Below are positions 12,062-23,900 of a stretch of DNA of 64,000 bases, piece by piece. This DNA comes from Pleurodeles waltl. Lineage: Eukaryota > Chordata > Amphibia > Caudata > Salamandridae. The DNA lies in assembly GCF_031143425.1 (NCBI RefSeq), contig NC_090443.1, forward strand, positions 1,056,841,554-1,056,905,553, written 5' to 3'. The translations under genes and the position numbers were made by a program. Each line of letters begins with the position of its first letter. The first letter of the stretch is position 1. Under the pieces are notes generated by a model, which was given only the letters and a program-made list of their open reading frames with translations, was not told the origin of the DNA and did not search any database.

Positions 12062-12231
12062 GGGCCTGATTTAAAGGTTGGCGGACGGGTTACTCCGTCA
12101 TTAACGTGACAGACATCCCATCCTGTGTATTACTATTTCCATGGGATATAATGGAATTGTAATATGGTGGACGGGTTATCTGTAACATGTGTGACAGAGT
12201 AACCCCATCCACCAAACTCTAAACCAGGCCC
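12062..12231. mobile_element. 170-bp fold-back MITE
   Basis: Begins GGGCCTGATTTA and ends TAAACCAGGCCC. The internal arms (GGCGGACGGGTTACTCCGTC at left, GACAGAGTAACCCCATCC at right) make the whole element an imperfect palindrome. AAA flanks both ends, a possible 3-bp target duplication although weak in an A-rich context. It is the same family as 32,427-32,596. The element is non-coding. From 12,235 to 12,990 I see nothing. Confidence 0.7.
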
Positions 12232-12995
12232 AAAGTCTCTCCAAAATTGAAAAAGTATATTCCATGAATATGCAGATGTGTTTCCCCCCAGGACATCTGA
12301 TCAGATCAGTGCAGTTAGAAGTATTTGTCAAACTTATAGTTTTCAAAAATGAACGTAGAAATGTTAATGCCTCCGCCCACCCTGACAGTGCCAATAGTGA
12401 GCTAAGAGGCAAGTCAGTTGCCACATAGAGCCTTCTGGGTGGTCCAGGTTGTTATTATACATGGATAACATTATAGTTTGTTGCATAAAACTCAAGAGGG
12501 AAGGTTTTGTACAGCGCATATCCTGAACTCATGTATTTGAAGGTGGCCCTATATGTCATAACAAAGAAAAAAGAGGCAAAGTAAAATTAGACAAATGTCA
12601 AGAATCACACAACTTGGGCTAATGGGGAAGCCGGGATTGATCCCACGTTTTCTGGTTCCACATTGCGCAATGGATTCTATTTGATTCCAATTCAATAAAC
12701 AAGCTACATCTTGATTTACACTTGAATCTTCCAAGCTAGCGATAGCACCCACCAAAGCCCCACTTCCACCTTGCTGGCATCAGAGCGGCCCGCGGGCACA
12801 CTACAGACCACCCTTTGTTTGTGAGAACCCACGGTCTTTGCAGTTGCTCCCTCACACAGCATGGGGATGACTGATTCACGCAGTGGCAGAGTGGGCATAT
12901 AGTGTACTTGGCCCAACCAATATGTGTGGGTTTAGGAAACCGGAAACAGAAGAGACCAGGGAGGGTAGTTATGAGGGGAAACTAGCTTTGTTCAT

Positions 12996-14660
<1,665 letters not shown>

Positions 14661-15559
14661 ATCTGCAAGACTGTTATTGAATGTTATTTGTATTTATTTA
14701 AAAAAAGCCCTTTGAAAAGAAACAATACACTTTCAAAATGGCGGCACAAAGGAAGATTGTTGGTAACAGATAGAAATGATGCTATAGTGCAGTTAATTAA
14801 TACAGATATAAGGCTTAGGTAATATATATTTACGTTCAGTTACAAAGGCTAGCAGGGATGGGACGAGGAGTCTGGGGGTGTTAACAGTGCTGACTGTCCA
14901 GCCTGAAAAAGCTTCAAAAGCAGAAAAGGAGGTCTTTATCCCAGATTTGCAGGCAAGGGTGCTCCAGTGAAGAAGTCCAAGTAATTTGTAGGACCTTTTC
15001 GATGTGGGTTCTGGCTGGTGTGAGAATGGGCAGAGGTTCTGGGAGTCTAGAATCAGTGAGTGTGCCTGGGCATGGCATGAATATGCCATAAGAAACAGGG
15101 AGTGGCCATGCCATGTACTGCCTTCTAGGCTGTAGTGGGGCGTTTGTGTGGCGCTATGTCTGGTGACAACTATCTTGGTGCCTCTTGAAAGTAGTGGGGG
15201 AGAGGCTGGGAACTTAAAGGGCATGTGTTTGGCAAAATGTACTACGTGCTAAGTGTCAACCAATCAAGTGGCAATCACTTAAGGTACTCAGATAGTGGCT
15301 GTTGCACACATCCAATTTACTCAAGTCCAGTATTTGTATGTAGTAACTACACAAGGAGATAATAGTTGTGCCCTGGTGTTCAGCGACTAGAATCTGACCT
15401 CATTTATCCTTTGAGTTAATCAATTATTCCTGTCCAGTGCTGGAGTAGAATTGCACACCAGGCTCCCGGGCAGAAGGTGATGATGATACCGCATCATGGC
15501 AGTGAAGGAGGAGCCGTGAAAGGCAGGCTGATTCCAAACTCTGTATGAAACACTTACAC

Positions 15560-15655
15560 CCACTGGATGGTGTCATCAATGATGTAATATGAGATGTCAG
15601 AAGTGATGTCACTGACCATGTCATGAGTGATGCAATATGTGAGGTCATAAGCAAT
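15560..15655. repeat. Short imperfect TGATG(T/C)-type repeats
   Basis: Segments like GATGTCATC/GATGTAATATGAG/GATGTCAGAAGTGATGTCAC recur about every 20-30 bp. Their composition produces an artificial Met/Thr/Ser-rich frame on the minus strand. No function is claimed. The remaining sequence from 14,700 to 15,900 is unassigned. Confidence 0.35.
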
Positions 15656-15899
15656 GCATTGCGGGGGCGTACGTTATCGTTAGCTCAGGTAACTATAACT
15701 GCTGAATTTCTATGGTTTTGTGTGTATTAAATCTGAGAATAACTGTAGTGTCCCTGTAACCTTTGTTTTTTCTGTGAATTCCTAAGGTTTTTTTCATTCT
15801 ATTTCCTAACTATAAAGTCCCTGTAACTGTGGGTTTTTTTAGCGAATTGTATAGGTTTTTATTGGTATTTCCTAAATATAAAGTCACTGTAAGTCTAGT

Positions 15900-17275
15900 C
15901 TAGTCTTCTGGATTTGTAAAGCACATGGCTACCCTAAGGGCTTCCCAGCGCTAAGCAGAGTTGAGATACGTGACTAGATAAGCTACGTTATGTAAACAAG
16001 AAAGTTTTTAACAATTTTCTGAATTGGAGTTCAGATTCAGTCCTTGTGATTTGAAGTGGTAGGGTATTCCAGAGCTTTGGAACCATGAAGGTGAAAGAGC
16101 GGCCTCCAGCTCTTGCCCTGTTGATCCTTGGCACTGTAAGTAGTTGCTGATTTGATGAGCGCAGAGGTCTTGAAGAATGATGGGATATCAATAATCCCTG
16201 TATAAGTGCAGTTCCTTTTTTATATATTGCTTTATATGCCAGGCAAAGCAGTTTGAAGTGAATCCTTTTCTATACTGGAAGCCAGTGTAGTGCCGTCCTA
16301 GCGGCAGTCACTGGCTGAGATGTTGGGATATTCAGCACTGTTAGAACTGCCACATTTTGTAAAGTTTGCAGTCTTTTGATAGCTGATTAAGGACTTTCTA
16401 GATGTAAGGAGTTTCCATAACCAAGCAGTGAAATAATCAAGCTTTCCACTGCAAACCTTCGGCTTGAGTTTGGCAACCAGCTCAATAATCTCCTCACAGG
16501 AGGCCGAAGCAAGTGGCCATCAGTTTTTAAACCTGGGTTGGGCCAGTTGGCTTCTTATTGATCTAGACTCCAAGGCTTTTCACCTCTTCCTTAGGACTGG
16601 GTTGATGCCCAGACATAGAGGCCAGTTAAGCTCAAACCACTGAGCCGGATTGTTTCCTACCATCAGCACCTTAGTTTTGTCTCCGTTAAGTTTGAGGCTG
16701 TTGGCAGCCATCAAGTCAACTACGTGCTTCAAGATTTGTCAAGGAGGGCGGAGGTCCTGTCTATTTGATGCAAAAGGCTTGATTATTCGAGTATCATCCA
16801 CGTATGATATGGCTGTAAAGCTGTATGTTTTGATGATCTCCGCCAATGGACGGACATATATATATTAAATAGTGTTGGACTAATTGAGGACCCCTGCGGC
16901 AATCCACACTCCAGGGGAAAGATCTCAGATTGTTTATCTTCTTCACAGACTTGAAAAGTTCTGTTCTGAAGAAAGGCAGCAAGTCACTTTAATGTTGACC
17001 CGGAAATCTCTCCACCTATTTGATAAAAGTGGTATGTGAGACCATATCAAAAGTAGCTCTCAAGTCCAGAAGGATCAGGGCAGCTGAGCCCCCAGTGCCC
17101 AGGATTCCCCTGAGCTTCGCTGTGGCTGCTGAAAGGGCTGTTTCCCTGCTGTTACCTATTCTGAATCATTTGGGAGAGATGTAAAATCTCATTCCCCTCA
17201 AGGTAGCTAGCAAGGGCTTTGTTAACAATTGGTTCCAGCATTTTGCTAGGTCCTGGCAGGAGGGAAATGGGGTGC
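15900..17275 (-). mobile_element. 5'-truncated CR1/L2-like LINE (pseudogene)
   Basis: Read right to left. Around 16,900-16,800 there is a QGS-type segment followed by PTLF-like sequence and, across frame changes, a YVDDT-like catalytic remnant. After 300-500 bp of broken sequence, the 67-residue frame 16,191-15,988 gives the characteristic C-terminal end of this LINE class: RPLRSSNQ, GGRSFTFMVPKLWNTLPL and ending LLKTFLF. The 3' UTR near 15,900-15,960 has the AGCGCT...TTTACAAATCC-like tail signature. The copy is broken by several frameshifts. It stops at a (TAA)n tract at 17,276, as expected of a truncated insertion next to simple sequence. Confidence 0.75.
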
Positions 17276-17323
17276 TAATAATAATAATAATAATAATAAT
17301 ATTAATAATAATAATAATAATAA
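17276..17323. repeat. (TAA)n microsatellite
   Basis: About sixteen AAT/TAA trinucleotides, interrupted once by ATT. It abuts the upstream limit of the LINE at 15,900-17,275. The following 17,330-17,990 is AT-rich and unassigned. Confidence 0.9.
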
Positions 17324-17989
17324 CCTTTGTATTTTTACAAAAATATATATTTATTAAACACAACCAACTATAACATTATTTTAGCCTTAGTTTATTTTTA
17401 AGTGATGGTAATCTAGAAATATTTTATGTAAAAAAAAATATTACAAAATATTGTTAATTCTTGTGAAATCAAAAATTATGTTTTTTTCCGCATAAATGTT
17501 GTCCATCAATGGAGACTATAAAATTGATGTTTGAGGTAAGCGATTTAGTAAAATAACATAGACACTTACATTCCAATAAGTAATTCCAGCTTACAAGGCT
17601 GTTTAATACATATTTCTGGATTCACAATGATGTCACAGTACCGCCTCGACGGCCATTGAATCCCACGTGACAGAGCTACAGATACATGTCATTGGTCCTT
17701 CCCATTTCTCCTTAGTGGGTCTCCTTACTCTTCACACCTCTGCAGCTCAGGAGGAACTCTGCCTGTTTTTTTCTGGTGTTTTTTTCTAAACAATCATTGA
17801 GAATAGCATCAGGTGGAGCAGGAACAAGAGGAAGGAGAACTGCTGAAAAAAGGAATCTATTGTTGGAAGTTATTCTCCATGCCATCAGTAGAAAGGTAAT
17901 AATGATAGCAAATGTAGTAAAATGCAGCCTTTGCAATAAACAACTCTCCAGAGGGATAACCGAAAAGTACTTCCAGGGTAACCCTATGG

Positions 17990-18870
17990 GATGCTGCATT
18001 TATTTTGCCACCCATAGGGAGCCCATGAAAAGGCTTCTACAGGACTGCCATTGCAGCCTGTGTGAAAAGGTGCATGCACCCTTTCACTGCCATTTACACT
18101 GCACCAGGTCACTTATAAGTCACCCTTATTGCAGGCCTTCCAGCCCTAAAGGCAGGGTGCAACGTACCTGTGTGTGAGGACACCCCTGCACTAGCAGAGG
18201 TGCCCCCAGGACCTCCAGGACCACTTTCCCAGACTTCATGAGTGCAGGGATGCCATTTTATGCATGCACTGGACATAGGTCACTACCTACTATCTATGTC
18301 CAGCTTCACAATGGTAACTTCACAATGGCCATGTTTGGTATCAAACATGTTGGAATCATGCACCAAGGCTTTTGCAAGCATTGGTTGTATGATTCCATGC
18401 ACTCTGGGGGTCCTTAGAGGACACCCAGTACTGCCATTACAGCCTTCTGAGGTTTTCCAGGCAGCCCCATCTGCTGCCACCTCACAGACAGGTTTCTGCC
18501 CTCCTGTTGCTTGAGCAGCCCAATCCCAGGAAAGCAGAACAAAGGATTTCCTTTGGGAGAGTGATGTTACACCCTCTCCCCTTGGAAATAGGTGTTACAG
18601 GCATGGGAGGGGTAGCCTCCCGGAGCCCCTGGAAATGCTTTGAAAGGCACAGATGGTGCCCTCCTTGCATAATCCAGTCTACACGTGTTCAGGGACCCCC
18701 AGTCCCTCCTCTGGCATGAAACTAGACAAAGGAAACTCCAGGGGTGGTGCTCAGAGCTCCTCCAGAGGGTCCCTGGGTTTTGATATCTTGGGATTCCAAG
18801 TTGTCGGGGAACTCTAGGAGCATCTGAATGGCCAGTGCCAGCAGGTGACGTTAGAGCTCTCACCTGATAG
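17990..18870 (+). repeat. Dispersed repeat A, copy 1
   Basis: This segment matches 31,080-31,860 in the same orientation and 42,105-43,060 in the opposite one. Shared landmarks in order: GTCACTTATAAGTCAC, the phrase for 'first-column' CCCTTGCACTAGC-like box, GACTTC(A/G)TGAGTGC(A/G)GGGAT, a TCACAATGGTAAC box, CCTCACAGACAGG, TTGGGAGGGGTAG-like box, CTCCTTGCATA and GGGACCCCCAGTCCCT. It is non-coding despite many short open frames. It may be part of a large LTR-type element, but no ends were identified. Confidence 0.7.
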
Positions 18871-19481
18871 GTGCTTACCTGTTTAGCTGACCAATCCTCC
18901 TTTCAGGGCTATTTAAGGTCTCTCTTTTGGGTGGTTCTTCAGATTCGTATTGCAAGACTCCAGCTGGAATCCTCTAGATCCTTTACTTCACCTTCTTACC
19001 AAAGAAACTGCATCTGGACCCTCCAGGAACTCTACAACAGCAACAAAGAAGCAAAGACGACTTCTGCAACACTGTATCTTCAGCTCCTGCCAGCACCTGC
19101 ACTGTTTCCCAATCATGCATCCTAACAGGACAGCCAGTCTTCAGCCTGCACCAGAAAAACGAAGGAATCTCCCTTGAAGTGAAGGAGTCACTTCCCTGTT
19201 TCAGCAGGCACCCCTCTGCAGCGACGACTGGTGGCTTGGGTCCCCTCTCCTGACAAAGTGCGTGGATCCAGCATCAAGGGTGGTCCCGACGGTCCTGACG
19301 GCTAACTCTGGTGGAGGTAAGAGTTTGGCTCCCCACGCAAGAAAGTACCCCTGTGCACCACGTGTTTTGTAGTTGCCAAGGCTTGTTGGCAAACTTCCAC
19401 AAACTTCTTGGCGCACCATGCAGATCCAGCCCCCAGCACTCCTTCCCAAACTGCCAAGCCAGGTCCTCCCTGAACCGGAAA

Positions 19482-19536
19482 CAAGCATCCTGGGACCAAT
19501 TTCATGTTATCACCACTCATCAGCCAGGATAACTTG
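19482..19536 (-). ncRNA. Type I hammerhead ribozyme (weakened helix II)
   Basis: This is the first copy of the same ribozyme, 163 bp away. The core CTGATGA and GAAA and the cleavage-site GGTC are intact, as is the inner helix I (CCTGG with CCAGG). Helix II is eroded: GTGGTGATAACAT gives only about three pairs, one of them wobble. The outer helix I keeps CAAG with CTTG. It is probably slow or inactive alone, and possibly helped by dimer formation. Confidence 0.65.
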
Positions 19537-19644
19537 AATCCAATGGTTATTGTGCTTGCCATGTCACCCCAGTATGGACCCAGCCTTATGCAAACGAGTC
19601 TTGACACTGATCCCCATGGGAACAGGTCCTCCCTGGGCCGGAAA

Positions 19645-19699
19645 CAAGCATCCTGGGACCAATTTCGGGGTATCACCCCTCATCAGCCAGGCTAGCTTG
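19645..19699 (-). ncRNA. Type I hammerhead ribozyme (complete core)
   Basis: Minus strand, 5' to 3'. Helix I left arm is CAAGC-TAG-CCTGG. The core CTGATGA follows, then helix II GGGG-TGATA-CCCC (four perfect pairs), GAAA, a minimal helix III ATTGGT, and C at the expected cleavage position. Helix I right arm is CCAGG-AT-GCTTG, fully complementary to the left arm (5+5 pairs around a small internal loop). All invariant core bases are present. The tiny helix III is a known trait of tandem, dimer-type hammerheads in animal repeats. Cleavage is predicted after the C opposite plus-strand position 19,657. Confidence 0.8.
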
Positions 19700-19714
19700 A
19701 ATTTAGGGTTTGTC

Positions 19715-20620
19715 TAAGGATCTGATTGCCTATGCAGTGTGCAAGAGAATCTGTTGAGAGTGAAGGGGTTTGAGTTTCTTCATGGTGAGATATGAGGGAA
19801 TATTGACGGGAGCGCAGATAATATTTTCAGGGTCTAGCCAGTGGGGATGATCAGTTTCATTGTTTGATACCCACTCGTGTTGCTAGAAAAGTGGATTGCT
19901 AGTGTCCAGTTTTGGAAGTTGTACCCTCCTTCAGAAGAGTTTCACCCTAAGGCTTTTTAAGAGATTCTGGCCCTCTTCCCACTCCACAGAAAATTTGTTG
20001 TTATTTTATCAGTTGTATGAAAGAAGTTATTTGATCATCTCAAAGGGAGCATTGAGGAGGTAAAGTTTTTAATCGGGGTAATCATCATTTTCAAGGTTTG
20101 GATTAGACGCCATCAGGAGATATACTTGGGCGACCAAGATGAATGCAGGTTTTTTACTTTGTCAATGGTTTTGGATTCTTTATTTGAAGAGTCCCTGCTA
20201 AGTCACTGGAAAATCTAATTCGTAGGTATTTGAGCTGTTTTGCCATTAAGCCCAGAATCCCCCAGGTGGACAGCGAAGCAGCATGAATTGAACGGGAACA
20301 CCTCTATTTTTTCTTTATCTAGAGTGTATCCCAAGACTTGGGAGGAGTTCTCTATAATTTTAGTTAGTGCGGGGATCGTCCTTAGAAAAGACAAGTATAT
20401 AGTCCACGTAGGCTGCAGTCTTATAAGATTTGGCACCAAATTGGAAACCTTTGATCTCAGGCGAGGAATCAAGTAGCAAGAGCAATGGATTGATGACAAG
20501 TAAAACAAACATTGTCATAGCCAACAGGTCTCACTCTTTGGACCTTATAAGTGTTTAGCCAGAGCTATTGGTTTTGGCAATGTCTTTAAAGGATTTTATT
20601 TAGCAGTAGCAGGGTTTTTG
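19715..20620 (-). pseudogene. L1/Tx1-like LINE RT remnant
   Basis: Minus-strand frames between 20,620 and 20,000 read in order IKGFQFGAKSYKTAAYVDYILVF (catalytic block with the second Asp lost), a DPRT-like segment, a segment resembling SLG...LDKEKIEVFPFN, and farther on sequence typical of the region after motif E. The largest unbroken frame is 20,508-20,215. Several stops interrupt it. The fragment lacks both ends and ends near the hammerhead repeat. Confidence 0.6.
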
Positions 20621-20969
20621 CCGATCTGGGTCACTTGATTTTTGAGTGAATGATCAGAGGTGATAATACCCAAGCTGCGCACTGTCTAAGAAACCTCACA
20701 AATAACACCTAATAAAATAAATGCTATGCATGTTATTTTAAAAAGGTGCAAAACCGAGAGGTAGGGTGCCGGGCTGACGGGCGTGGGGAGGGGGGCTTGT
20801 TCAGACTGAGAAGGAAAGGGCACTGCAGAGAGTAACTATCAGACAGGGAAGGAGTAATAAACCTTGACTAGCAAGGAAGGGGTACGCTGAGCCAGCTCTG
20901 CACGCCAAGAGGTACAACAGCCGCCTGAGCAAAGCAGGATGTTTGTGCAACGGGCAACCAGCTGTGTGT

Positions 20970-23900
20970 GCAGAAGAAAGCGTGTGCTTTGCACAGTGAG
21001 CCTGTGGAGAAGACACTTGTGTAGCAGCCAGTGGGAGCAGCGGCAGTGGGATGCGCAGGAAGCAGCGTGAGCAATGTGCGGGGAAGGCTGATGGGCACTG
21101 TGTGCAGCGCCACTTTTCTTAAATATGCCCCTGTGTGTGCAGGAGAAAGCGTGTGCTTTGCACAGTGAGCCTGTGGAGAAGGCACGTGTGTAGCAGCCAG
21201 CGGGAGCAGAGGCAGTGGAATGCTAAGGAAGCAGCAAGAGCAATGTGCGGGGAAGGCTGATGGGCACTGTGTGCAGCGCCACTTTTCTTAAATATGCCCC
21301 GGTGTGTGCAGAAGAAAGCGTGTGCTTTGCACAGTGAGCCTGTGGAGAAGACACGTGTGTAGCAGCCAGCGGGAGCAGCGGCAGTGGGATGCTAAGGAAG
21401 AAGCAAGAGCAATGTGCGGGGAAGGCTGATGGGCACTGTGTGCAGCACCACTTTTCTTAAATATGCCCCTGTGTGTGCAGAAGAAAGCGTGTGCTTTGCA
21501 CAGTGAGCCTGTGGAGAAGGCACGTGTGTAGCAGCCAGCGGGAGCAGCAGCAGTGGGATGCTAAGGAAGCAGCAACAGCAATGTGCGGGGAAGACTGATG
21601 GCCACTATGTGCAGCGCCACTTTTCTTAAATATGTCCCGGTGTGTGCAGAAGAAAGCATGTGCTTTGCACGGTGAGCCTGTGGAGAAGACACGTGTGTAG
21701 CAGCCAGCAGGAGCAGCAGCAGTGGGATGCTAAGGAAGCAGCAAGAGCAATGTGCGGGGAAGTCTGATGGGCACTGTGTGCAATGCCACTTCTCTTAAAT
21801 ATGCCCCGGTGTGTGCAGAAGAAAGCGTGTGCTTTGCACAGTGAGCCTGTGGAGAAGACACGTGTGTAGCAGCCAGCGGGAGCAGCGGCAGTGGGATGCT
21901 AAGGAAGCAGCAAGAGCAATGTGCGGGGAAGGCTGATGGGCACTGTGTGCAGCGCCACTTTTCTTAAATATACCCCGGTGTGTGCAGAAGAAAGCGTGTG
22001 CTTTGCAGAGTGAGCCTGTGGAGAAGGCACATGTGTAGCAGCTAGTGTGAGCAGCGGCAGTGGGATGCTAAGGAAGCAGCAAGAGCAATGTGCGGGGAAG
22101 GCTGATGGGCACTGTGTGCAGCGCACTTTTCTTGAATATGCCCCTGTGTGTGCAGAAGAAAGTGTGTGCTTAGCAGCAGTGAGCCTGTGGAGAAGACACG
22201 TGTGTAGCAGCCAGTGGGTGCAGCCGGCAGTGGGGGGCTGTTAAGAAAGCAGCGTGAGCAATGTGCGGGGAAGGCTGATGGGCACTGTGTGCAATGCCAC
22301 TTTTCTTAAATATACCCCGGTGTGTGCAGAAGAAAGCGTGTGCTTTGCAGAGTGAGCCTGTGGAGAAGGCACATGTGTAGCAGCTAGTGTGAGCAGCGGC
22401 AGTGGGATGCTAAGGAAGCAGCAAGAGCAATGTGCGGGGAAGGCTGATGGGCACTGTGTGCAGCGCACTTTTCTTGAATATGCCCCTGTGTGTGCAGAAG
22501 AAAGTGTGTGCTTAGCAGCAGTGAGCCTGTGGAGAAGACACGTGTGTAGCAGCCAGTGGGTGCAGCCGGCAGTGGGGGGCTGTTAAGAAAGCAGCGTGAG
22601 CAATGTGCGGGGAAGGCTGATGGGCACTGTGTGCAGCGCCACTTTTCTTAAATATGTCCCGGTGTGTGCAGGAGAAAGCGTGTGCTTTGCACAGTGAGCC
22701 TGTGGAGAAGACACGTGTGTAGCAGCCAGCAGGAGCAGCGGCAGTGGGATGCTAAGGAAGCAGCAAGAGCAATGTGCGGGGAAGGCTGATGGGCACTGTG
22801 TTCAATGCCACTTTTCTTAAATATGCCCTGGTGTGTGCAGAAGAAAGCGTGTGCTTTGCACGGTGAACCTGTGGAGAAGACACGTGTGTAGCAGCCAGTG
22901 GGAGCAGCGGCAGTGGGATGCGCAGGAAGCAGCAAGAGCAATGTGCGGGGAAGGCTGATGGCCACTATGTGCAGCGCCACTTTTCTTAAATATACCCCGG
23001 TGCGTGCAGAAGAAAGCGTGTGCTTTGCACAGTGAGCCTGTGGAGAAGGCACGTGTGTAGCTGCCAGTGGGAGCAGCGGCAGTCGGATGCTAAGGAAGCA
23101 ACAAGAGCAATGTGCGGGGAAGGCTGATGGGCACTGTGTGCAGAGCCACTTTTCTTAAATATGCCCCTGTGTGTGCAGAAGAAAGCGTGTGCTTTTCAGC
23201 AGTGAGCCTGTGGAGAAGGCACGTGTGCAGCAGCCAGCGGGAGCAGCGGCAGTGGGATGCTAAGGAAGCAGCAAGAGCAATGTGCGGGGAAGGCTGATGG
23301 GCACTGTGTGCAGCGCCACTTTTCTTAAATATGTCCCGGTGTGTGCAGGAGAAAGCGTGTGCTTTGCACAATGAGCCTGTGGAGGAGACACGTGTGTAGC
23401 AGCCAGCGGGAGCAGCGGCAGTGGGATGCTAAGGAAGCAGCAAGAGCAATGTGCGGGGAAGGATGATGGGCACTGTGTGCAGCGCCACTTTTCTTAAATA
23501 TGCCCCGGTGTGTGCAAAAGAAAGCATGTGCTTTGCATGGTGAGCCTGTGGAGAAGACACGTGTGTAGCAGCCAGCGGGAGCAGCGGCAGTGGGATGCTA
23601 AGGAAGCAGCAAGAGCAATGTGCGGGGAAGGCTGATGGGCACTGTGTGCAATGCCACTTTTCTTAAATATGCCCCTGTGTGTGCAGAAGAAAGTGTGTGC
23701 TTCGCACAGTGAGCCTGTGGAGAAGGCACGTGTGTAGCAGCCAGCGGGAGCAGCGGCAGTGGGATGCTAAGGAAGCAGCAAGAGCAATGTGCGGGGAAGT
23801 CTGATGGGCACTGTGTGCAATGCCACTTCTCTTAAATATGCCCCGGTGTGTGCAGAAGAAAGCGTGTGCTTTGCACAGTGAGCCTGTGGAGAAGACACGT

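Larger units (their letters stand above)
19441..19700 (-). repeat. 163-bp direct repeat carrying hammerhead ribozymes (retrozyme-like dimer)
   Basis: Two direct copies 163 bp apart are defined by ACAAGCATCCTGGGACCAAT at 19,481 and 19,644 and TCATCAGCCAGG at 19,517 and 19,680 (plus-strand reading). Each copy contains one minus-strand hammerhead, so an RNA spanning both would be cut at both sites to give a 163-nt monomer. Tandem copies of a short non-coding unit with type I hammerheads are the layout of metazoan retrozymes and of newt satellite 2. The repeat shares its non-ribozyme boxes with 3,480-4,035. No protein is encoded. The interval 18,870-19,440 has no other feature. Confidence 0.75.

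Noticed and set aside
17166..17363. Minus-strand frame rich in isoleucine
   Set aside because: Produced by the (TAA)n microsatellite.
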